NCBI RefSeq assembly: GCF_015350805.1
Contig: NZ_JADKSG010000001.1
Coordinates: 310,001 to 374,000 of the forward strand
DNA length: 64,000 nucleotides
Direction: 5' to 3'
DNA from: Herbiconiux sp. VKM Ac-1786
GTDB lineage: Bacteria > Actinomycetota > Actinomycetes > Actinomycetales > Microbacteriaceae
How positions within the stretch are numbered: the first letter of the stretch is position 1; every line of letters starts with the position of its first letter. The notes beneath the pieces are model-generated. The model did not search any database and was not told where the DNA came from. It saw nothing but the letters and a program-made list of their open reading frames with translations. The translations under genes and the position numbers were made by a program. Below are positions 57,798 to 64,000 of this stretch, piece by piece.

Positions 57798-58268
57798 GTG
57801 CTGCTCGAGCGGAGCGGGTGCGAACCGCTGCCCGATCTCCCCGGCCATGAGCTCTTCGACAGCGGCTGCCCCCTCCTCGACACCGTTCGGGGTCGCCTGG
57901 TCGAGGGTGAGCTGCACCTGGCCTTCCTCTGGCCGACGGGCGGCGCAGCCGACTCGCCGCAGCACGTCCGGGTGTCCTACCTGGCGTCCACCGAGCCGCC
58001 CCGCTCGCGCCGACTGGGCGTGGTGCTGCTGTCCCCCGTGCGGGTCGACCACGGCCTGACCCACCGCGAGCTCGAGGTGCTCGGGCTGCTGGTCGACGGA
58101 TGCTCGAACCAGCAGATCGCGGAAGGACTGCTCGTGACACCGCGGACGGTGGCCACCCACGTCGAGCACATCCTCGTCAAGCTGGCGTCGCCCACCCGCA
58201 CCCACGCGGCGGTCCTGGCGCATCGCGAGGGGCTGTACGTACCGGCCTCGGGGAGCCGGGCGGTCTGA
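57798..58268 (+). CDS. LuxR-type regulator, probably N-terminally truncated
   Basis: The 156-residue protein ends in a complete LuxR/NarL HTH (LTHRELEVLGLLVDGCSNQQIAEGLLVTPRTVATHVEHILVKL), but only about 95 residues of a sensor-like domain precede it, with no full GAF or receiver domain. A good ribosome site (TTGGAGG, 57769-57775) precedes GTG 57782 in another frame, and that frame stops after 22 codons. So the gene may have lost its beginning by deletion or frameshift. GTG 57798 is the first start in the correct frame, with GAGGG four bases upstream. Confidence 0.65.
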   Translation: MLLERSGCEPLPDLPGHELFDSGCPLLDTVRGRLVEGELHLAFLWPTGGAADSPQHVRVSYLASTEPPRSRRLGVVLLSPVRVDHGLTHRELEVLGLLVDGCSNQQIAEGLLVTPRTVATHVEHILVKLASPTRTHAAVLAHREGLYVPASGSRAV

Positions 58269-58278
58269 CCACCGCCCT

Positions 58279-59472
58279 TCAGTCCGTCTCGAGCAGGTCT
58301 CTCCCCGAGCCGATGCCCTGCAGATCGGGCAGCATCGGGATGCCCTCCTCCTCGGCGCGGGCGAGGAGGAGGGCGCGCCGCTCCTCCAGCGGGGAGCGCC
58401 GATCGGGCGGGGCGACCTCGATCAGGTCGTCGAACGCGGCGAGCAGCCGCCGCACCACCGGTGGGGACGATCGGGCGACGAGCACGACCTCGTCGAACGC
58501 GATCGCGACATAGCCTCGCCAGGCGAGTTCACGGGTCACCAGCCGCAGGACGCCGGCGGCGTCGTGATGCTGCGAACCCGGCAGCTCCCGCAGGCACAGC
58601 TGCCGCATGGCGTCGTGCAGCCGATCGATGGCCTGCACGGCCGTGGCGGGATCGTGCTGCGGGCTCGAGGCGATGCTCCGCTCGGTGATGTCGACGAGCT
58701 TCCGGAATCCGTACGCCGCGTCTCCCACATGGCTGCGCTCGTTGTCGAGCACGACCATCCGGCGGATCGCCGACTCGTCCAGGGGCCGGTCGCCACTGTG
58801 CCGCAGCACGGCCCCTCCACGCGGCACGAAGTCGCCGACCGCGACGAGCATCTCGAAGCGGTCCCCGGCGCGCCGGGCCCGGTCGATCAGCCCGGCGACG
58901 TCGAGCATCACGACGACGCCCGACTCCGGCATCGTGATCACCCGCTCCCCCGTCACCGGAGGTGACGTCAGAGGGAACGCCCGCTCGATCTCCTCCTGCA
59001 GGTTGTCGCCCACCAGGTCGATCAGGCCGGCGACGCGCAACGACTGCCCGGCATGGTGCACGTAGCCCACGAGGGCGATCAGGCTCGCGAGCAGCAGCAG
59101 GTAGGCGACGGCGACGGTGACGCTCGGCACCTGGTCACCCGGCTGCGCCGACTCGTCCACCTTCGCCACGGCGATCATGCAGTAGAGGAACGTGGCCGCG
59201 AAGAGGCCGTGTGCGAGCTGGCTGCGCCGATCGGCCAGCAGCGCCCGCACGATCCGGGGCGAGAACTGCTGCATCGCCAGCTGCACCCCGAGGATCAGCA
59301 CCGTGAGCACGATCGTGGTCACGGTGAGCATCGCCACGATCGCACCTCGGGCGATGCACAGCAGCGGCACGATCCAGAGGCTGTTGGCGCGCCAGCGGTA
59401 CTGCGACTCGTGCCGGCGATCTCCGCTGGGTTCCGGCCGGCGTGCCTCCGACCGGGTCGCGCCCGCCGGCAT
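58279..59472 (-). CDS. DUF2254-family membrane protein
   Basis: The 397-residue protein is recognised by VTTIVLTVLILGVQLAMQQFSPRIVRALLADRRSQLAHGLFAATFLYCMIA and YVHHAGQSLRVAGLIDLVGDNLQEEIERAF, the family's core. The usual first helix (SLWIVPLLCIARG) runs almost directly into this core. Family members normally have about 40-50 residues between, so this copy looks internally shortened. Function unknown; it is a membrane protein with four or so helices. Its ATG overlaps the ADH stop (TGATG). Confidence 0.82.
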   Translation of the reverse strand: MPAGATRSEARRPEPSGDRRHESQYRWRANSLWIVPLLCIARGAIVAMLTVTTIVLTVLILGVQLAMQQFSPRIVRALLADRRSQLAHGLFAATFLYCMIAVAKVDESAQPGDQVPSVTVAVAYLLLLASLIALVGYVHHAGQSLRVAGLIDLVGDNLQEEIERAFPLTSPPVTGERVITMPESGVVVMLDVAGLIDRARRAGDRFEMLVAVGDFVPRGGAVLRHSGDRPLDESAIRRMVVLDNERSHVGDAAYGFRKLVDITERSIASSPQHDPATAVQAIDRLHDAMRQLCLRELPGSQHHDAAGVLRLVTRELAWRGYVAIAFDEVVLVARSSPPVVRRLLAAFDDLIEVAPPDRRSPLEERRALLLARAEEEGIPMLPDLQGIGSGRDLLETD

Positions 59473-60622
59473 CAGACGGCCAGACCGGGCTTCAGCACGA
59501 CCTTCGTCCAGCCGTCCTCGCGGGCGTCGAACCGCTCGTACGCCTCGGGGGCCTGCTCGAGCGGCAGCTCGTGGCTGACGATGAACGACGGGGTCGCACG
59601 CCCCTCCGCGATCAGGTCCCGCAGCCTCCGGTTGCACTTCTTGACCGGGGCCTGTCCGCTGCCGAGCTGCTGACCCTTGAACCAGAACATCCCGTAGTCG
59701 AAGGCGAGCTGTCCCCGCTTGGCCAGCTCGTCCGAGGCCCCGGGGTCCTGGGGCACGTACACCCCCACGCAGCCGATCCGGCCGGTGAAGCGCACCGAGG
59801 AGACCAGCCGGTTCATGGTGAGGTTCGGATGCTCGTCCCCGCCCGGCTCGTGCGCCTGGTACCCCACGCACTCGCAGCCGTTGTCCGCGCCGAGCCCCAT
59901 CGTCTGCTCGAGCACCGCCTCGACCGGGTCGACCTCGGAGTCGTCGATCGCGATCGCCCCGATCGATTCCGCGAGGGCGAGCCGATCCGGGTGCCGATCG
60001 ACGACCATGACCTTGGCGGCCCCCCGGATCGTCGCGGACAGCGCCGCCATCAGTCCCACCGGCCCGGCCCCGTAGATGACGGTCTGGTCTCCCGGCTGCA
60101 CCCCGGCCATCTCGGTGGCGTGGTAGCCGGTGGGGAAGATGTCGGCGAGCATGACGTAGTCCGACGCCCGCTCGTCCGCGTCCTCCCCAGCCGCAGGCAG
60201 TTGAAGTCGGCCCAGGGAACCCGCAGCAGCTCGGCCTGACCGCCGGCCCAGGGCCCCATGTCGGCGAAGCCGTAGGCGGCACCCGCGAAGGCCTTCTCGG
60301 GCTGAGCGGTCAGGCAGTAGTTGGTGAGCCCGCGCTCGCAGTTCTTGCAGTGACCGCAGGCGACGTTGAACGGCATCACCACTCTGTCCCCGACCCGCAG
60401 CTTGTCGACGCCGTCGCCCACCTCGACGACCTCGCCCATGTTCTCGTGCCCGAACCAGCGACCCGGTTCGAAATCGGTGCGCCCCTCGTACATGTGCAGG
60501 TCGGACCCGCAGATGTTCGTGGTGGTGATGCGCACCAGCGCATCGGTGGGGCGCTCGATGCGGGCGTCGGGAACGTCCTTCACGCTCACCTGACGCGGAC
60601 CCACGTAGACGACTGCTCTCAT
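59472..60622 (-). pseudogene. Zinc alcohol/formaldehyde dehydrogenase with a frameshift
   Basis: The reading frame from ATG 60622 gives MRAVVYVGPRQVSVKDVPDAR..CGSDLHMYEGRTDFEPGRWFGHENMGEVV..CGHCKNCERG, the first half of a glutathione-independent formaldehyde dehydrogenase-like enzyme. The frame then breaks after DFNCLRL, and the remaining half (SDYVMLADIFPTGYHATE, DGCECVGYQAHEPGG) continues in another frame to 59472. The break lies in a run of four G on the coding strand (60185-60188); one extra G would restore a full length near 380 residues. Intact zinc ligands (C, H, E, four Cys) remain. GGAGGAGAAGG stands before the ATG. Either a real pseudogene, or a sequencing or assembly error. Confidence 0.85.
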
Positions 60623-60721
60623 GGCCTTCTCCTCCCCGACGACGACGTGGTCCCACCATTCGACGCCTCCGGTCCCCACCGGCACATCGGCAGGACTGCC
60701 GATCCCGTTCGGGTTCGGGCG

Positions 60722-62188
60722 CTACGCGGGCCGGTACCCCGTCGTCTCGGGCGGCGCCGCGTGCCGGATCATCAGGTGCCGCGTCACCGAGTAGTCCAGC
60801 AGCGGCTCGATGCTCATGTCCTTGCCGAAGCCCGAGCCCTTCACGCCGCCGTGAGGGGCCTCCGAGGCGATCGGCAGGTGGTCGTTCACCCAGGTGACCC
60901 CCACGTCCAGCAGCTGACTGACGCGGATGGCCCGGGCGACGTCGTTGGTCCAGACCGACGAGGCGAGCCCGTACGCGCTGTCGTTCGCGAGCCGAACCGC
61001 GTCGGCCTCGTCGTCGAAGGGCAGGGCCACGAGCACCGGCCCGAACACCTCGCCCTGCACGATCTCCGAGCTCTGCGCGGCCCCGACGATCAGCGTCGGC
61101 GGGTAGTACGAACCGGCTCGCTCGAGCGGAGATCCGCCCACGAGCACCTCGGCGCCCTCCGTGACGGCGCGGCTGACGAAGCCGTGCACGCGGTCGCGGT
61201 GCTCGGCCGAGATCAGCGGCCCGACGTCGGTCTGATCGCTCATCGGGTCGCCGACGCGGATGCCCGCGAGCTCGGCCCGGAGCGCGGCCACGCCGTCGTC
61301 GAACCGCTCCCGCTGGATGTAGACCCGGGTCGCCGCGGTGCAGTCCTGCCCGGTGTTGTACGTCGAGCCGAGGGCCAGCGCGTGCGCCATCGCCGCGATG
61401 TCCGCGTCGGCGAAGACCAGCGCCGGCGCCTTGCCGCCGAGCTCGAGGTGCACCCGCTTGACTCCCTCGACGGCGCCGCGCATCACGGCCTGTCCGGTGC
61501 GGGTCGACCCCGTGACGCTGACCATGTCGACTCCCGGATGCCCGGCGAGCGCCGATCCCACCTCGGTGTGTCCCGTCACCACGTTGAGCACGCCCGCGGG
61601 CAACCCGCACTCGGCGGCGAGCTCCGCGAGCCGGAGGGTGGTGCCCGGCGTCGGCGGCGCCGGCTTCAGGATGCTCGTGTTGCCGGCGGCGAGCGCCGGC
61701 CCCGCCTTCCACAGCGCCATGATCAGCGGGAAGTTCCACGGCGTGATGCCGGCCACCACCCCGACCGGGCGCCGGGTGAGCACCGAGGTGAAGCCCTCGC
61801 TGAAGACGCCCGCACCCGTGCCGTCGAGCGAGCGGGCGGCCCCGGCGAAGAAGCGCAGGTTGTCGGCCGCGAACGGGATCTCGCCGTCGAGCCCCGTGAG
61901 GTAGGGCTTGCCCGACTCCCGGGTCTCGATGCGCGCGAGCTCGTCGGCGTGCTCCTCGATGGCGTCGGCCAGCTTCAGCAGCACGCGCGCCCGGGTGCCC
62001 GGCGTCTGCGCGGCCCAGGCCGGGGCCGCGGCGCGTGCGGCGGCGACGGCCTCGTCGACGTCGGCCGCGCCGGACAGGGCGATCTCGCTCGCCTGCTCGC
62101 CCGTCGCCGGGTCGATCAGGGGGGCGGTGCCGCCCGTGCCCGGCCGGTACTCGTTGCCGATGAAGGTGCCCGTGGTGCCCGTGGTCAT
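60722..62188 (-). CDS. Aldehyde dehydrogenase, gamma-aminobutyraldehyde type
   Basis: The 488-residue enzyme has the aldehyde dehydrogenase order: RPVGVVAGITPWNFPLIMALWK, SVTGSTRTGQAVM, catalytic Glu in LELGGKAPALV and catalytic Cys in NTGQDCTAATRVY, then GEVFGPVLVALPF. The shape NTGQDCTAATR resembles PatD/YdcW, which oxidises 4-aminobutanal to GABA in putrescine breakdown. It lies next to a PuuB-like oxidase, which supports amine catabolism. No regulator for it is seen. Confidence 0.88.
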   Translation of the reverse strand: MTTGTTGTFIGNEYRPGTGGTAPLIDPATGEQASEIALSGAADVDEAVAAARAAAPAWAAQTPGTRARVLLKLADAIEEHADELARIETRESGKPYLTGLDGEIPFAADNLRFFAGAARSLDGTGAGVFSEGFTSVLTRRPVGVVAGITPWNFPLIMALWKAGPALAAGNTSILKPAPPTPGTTLRLAELAAECGLPAGVLNVVTGHTEVGSALAGHPGVDMVSVTGSTRTGQAVMRGAVEGVKRVHLELGGKAPALVFADADIAAMAHALALGSTYNTGQDCTAATRVYIQRERFDDGVAALRAELAGIRVGDPMSDQTDVGPLISAEHRDRVHGFVSRAVTEGAEVLVGGSPLERAGSYYPPTLIVGAAQSSEIVQGEVFGPVLVALPFDDEADAVRLANDSAYGLASSVWTNDVARAIRVSQLLDVGVTWVNDHLPIASEAPHGGVKGSGFGKDMSIEPLLDYSVTRHLMIRHAAPPETTGYRPA

Positions 62189-62240
62189 GTCTGTCGTCCG
62201 TTCGTGAGGTGCGGGAAGGAGAAGCGGGTGGTGCGCCCGG

Positions 62241-63659
62241 TCAGGAGTTGAAGCCGAGGCCCGCGGCGTCGAGCGCCCGGAGCCACAGGCCCCGGCGCCC
62301 GCCGTTGTCGTCGGCGGCGATCATCCGGGACCGGGTGAACTGCACGATCGGGTTGCGGAACGGCTCGGGCGGGATGGGGAAAGGCCGCTTGCGCACGATC
62401 TCGAAACGGGTGCGCGAGGTCGGCGCGCCGCCGAGGAGGTCGAGGGCGACATCGGCCGAGAAGCGCGCGGCCCCGACGCCGAGACCGGTGTGCCCGGCCG
62501 CGTACGCGACCCGCCCGCCGAAGGCCGTGCCGTAGGCGGCCGTGAAGCGGGTCGTGGAGTCGATCGGCCCGGCCCAGCGGTGACTGAACGAGATGTCGGC
62601 GAGCTGCGGGAAGGTCTCGAAGAACTGGCGGGCGAGCAGCTCGTGCGAGCCGCCCTCCTGCTCCAGCGCGGGGTCGACGCGGCCTCCGCGGTAGTAGAGC
62701 GCGTCCCAGCCGCCCCAGAGGATGCGGTCGTCGGCGCTCAGCCGGTAGTAGTGGAACTGGTTGCCGGAGTCGGTCAGCCCCTGCCGCTCGCCCCAGCCGA
62801 TCGACTGCAGCTGCGAGGCGGTCAGCGGCTCGGTCATCAGGGCGTGGTCGTACAGCGGCATGATCCAGGTGCGCAGCCGCTTCAGCGGCGAGGGGTACGC
62901 GGCTGTGGCGATCACGGCCTGGCGCGCGGTCACCGAGCCGGACGGGGTGGTGAGGCGGAGCCCCGCCCCGCTGCGCTCGATCGACCGCACCGGGCTGCCC
63001 TCGGCGATGCGCACCCCGCGCGAGCGCAGCACCGCGGCCATGCCCCAGGCGAGACGGGCGGGGTCGACCATGACGTTGCCGGCGCGCGAGCGAAGGCCGG
63101 CGAGGTACGTCGGCGAGTGCACGTCGGCCTGCACCTCCTCGCGACTCTGCAGCTCGACCGTCTCCCCGAACTCACGCGCGAGCTCGGCCGACTCGGCGAG
63201 GGCGTCGACCTGCCACGGCTCGACCGCCAGGGCCGTCTTGCCGGCGAGCCGGAGGTCGCAGTCGATGCCGGCCTCGGTGACCTGGCGCACGAGCTCGGCG
63301 AGGTTGTGCTCCCCCTCCTCGTGCAGGGCGGTCAGCTCATCGGGCCAGAGGTGCCGGCCGTGCGCGAGCCCGTGGGTGAGCGAGGCCGAGACGAAGCCGC
63401 CGTTGCGGCCGCTGGCGCCGAAGCCGATGCTCTCGCCCTCCAGCACCAGGATGCCGAGGCCGGGGTCGCGGTCCAGCGCCCGCCAGGCCGACCAGAGTCC
63501 GGTGAAGCCGCCGCCGACGACGACGAGGTCGGCGTCGGTCGCGCCCGAGAGCGGTTCGCCGGGTTCCGGGGCGCCGGGCTGGTCGGTCCAGAAGGCGGTG
63601 GGACGGGCATCCGCCAGTGATCGGGCGATCTGCGCCCCGTCGGCGAGCGGCAGCGTCAT
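62241..63659 (-). CDS. FAD-dependent amine/amino acid oxidase (PuuB/DAO family)
   Basis: The 472-residue oxidase has the FAD-binding DLVVVGGGFTGLWSAWRAL near residues 45-65, the family's GFGASGRNGGFVSASLTHGL, and a C-terminal AGHTGLGVGAARFSADVAL. The motif SGRNGGF is typical of gamma-glutamylputrescine oxidase PuuB and of D-amino-acid-oxidase-like proteins. It would oxidise a primary or secondary amine to an aldehyde, which the neighbouring dehydrogenase can take further. ATG 63659 overlaps the stop of the glycosyltransferase gene (ATGA). Confidence 0.87.
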   Translation of the reverse strand: MTLPLADGAQIARSLADARPTAFWTDQPGAPEPGEPLSGATDADLVVVGGGFTGLWSAWRALDRDPGLGILVLEGESIGFGASGRNGGFVSASLTHGLAHGRHLWPDELTALHEEGEHNLAELVRQVTEAGIDCDLRLAGKTALAVEPWQVDALAESAELAREFGETVELQSREEVQADVHSPTYLAGLRSRAGNVMVDPARLAWGMAAVLRSRGVRIAEGSPVRSIERSGAGLRLTTPSGSVTARQAVIATAAYPSPLKRLRTWIMPLYDHALMTEPLTASQLQSIGWGERQGLTDSGNQFHYYRLSADDRILWGGWDALYYRGGRVDPALEQEGGSHELLARQFFETFPQLADISFSHRWAGPIDSTTRFTAAYGTAFGGRVAYAAGHTGLGVGAARFSADVALDLLGGAPTSRTRFEIVRKRPFPIPPEPFRNPIVQFTRSRMIAADDNGGRRGLWLRALDAAGLGFNS

Positions 63660-64000
63660 GACAGCACCGCCGTCGGGACACCGCGGCGCTCGAGGGCGGC
63701 GGCCTCGATCAGGCCGGCCGCGCGGCGCACGCCTTCACCCGCGCGGATGCGCCGGCCGATCGCCTCGATCCGCTCGCGCAGGGCGGTGTCGGCGAGCAGG
63801 TCGGCGAGCGCCGAGGTGAGCTCCCCGGCTGTGAAGTCGTAGCTCGCCAGGCGGCGCCCGAGTCCTCTCTCGTGCACGCGCTGGGCGTTGTCGTACTGGT
63901 CCCAGAACAGCGGCAGCAGGATCATCGGCTTGCCGAAGTGCAGTGCCTCGGTGACCGTGTTGTTGCCGCCGTGGGTGATGACCAGGTCGACGAGCGGGAT
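63656..64000 (-). CDS. GT1 (MGT-type) glycosyltransferase, C-terminal part
   Basis: Only the last 114 residues lie inside the window; the start is beyond base 64000. The donor-binding motif THGGNNTVTEALHFGKPMILLPLFWDQYDNAQR is clear, as in UDP-glycosyltransferases of the MGT family that glycosylate small molecules. A helical tail (ALADLLADTALRERIEAIGRRI) follows. Its stop overlaps the start of the oxidase gene in ATGA, so it may be part of the same operon. Confidence 0.85.
   Translation of the reverse strand: MPLVDLVITHGGNNTVTEALHFGKPMILLPLFWDQYDNAQRVHERGLGRRLASYDFTAGELTSALADLLADTALRERIEAIGRRIRAGEGVRRAAGLIEAAALERRGVPTAVLS

Overview
The window is high-GC (roughly 70%) actinobacterial DNA. Gene content, codon choice and locus layout best fit the family Microbacteriaceae. 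Supporting signs are the order membrane protein - rimJ-like - galU - 5-FCL - fmdB-like - mscL, BMP-family nucleoside transport, a kdp operon and a MarR repressor beside a TTGTCGCGACAA palindrome. Many genes lack a ribosome binding site and instead carry a TANNNT hexamer 6-8 bases before the start codon, which points to leaderless transcripts. This is chromosomal DNA; I saw no phage, insertion sequence, CRISPR array or origin.

Layout. (1) 1-0.6 kb: the tail of a small membrane protein and an S4 RNA-binding protein. (2) 0.6-11 kb: a carbohydrate-use regulon with two divergent arms. The left arm has a substrate-binding lipoprotein, ATPase, permease and SIS isomerase; the right arm has a class II aldolase and three FGGY kinases. 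A GntR/HutC repressor closes it, and an 18/21-base match links its own promoter to the central divergent promoter. (3) 11-13.3 kb: class A beta-lactamase, GNAT enzyme, RelE/YefM toxin-antitoxin. (4) 13.3-15.8 kb: a short peptide of three near-identical repeats, translationally coupled to a JmjC/cupin-4 oxygenase and a sucrase/ferredoxin-like protein. This is the best candidate for an undescribed (RiPP-like) system. (5) 15.8-19.6 kb: MarR regulator, Fpg/Nei glycosylase, hypothetical membrane protein, PPOX flavoprotein, acyl-CoA-dehydrogenase-like enzyme. (6) 19.7-32 kb: purine nucleoside/base uptake and catabolism, with GntR regulator, BMP-type ABC transporter, adenine deaminase, adenosine deaminase, a second deaminase, an amidohydrolase and a creatininase-like protein.

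(7) 32-39.2 kb: kdpFABC plus kdpD, without a visible kdpE, headed by an extra 31-codon membrane ORF. (8) 39.3-42.5 kb: molybdate transport modABC under an HTH-Mop regulator. (9) 42.6-49.2 kb: small proteins, tRNA-Ala(CGC), an acyltransferase and the galU-mscL neighbourhood. (10) 49.2-53 kb: a very large helicase-like protein whose ATPase and nuclease motifs look degenerate. (11) 53-64 kb: luciferase-like oxidoreductase, TetR, Eis-like acetyltransferase, quinone oxidoreductase, shortened LuxR, DUF2254 protein, a frameshifted zinc alcohol dehydrogenase, an aminoaldehyde dehydrogenase with a PuuB-like oxidase (amine catabolism), and the end of a GT1 glycosyltransferase.

All calls come from reading the sequence and its translations by eye. 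No database search was run, so family names rest on recognised motifs, and substrates are mostly inferences from context.
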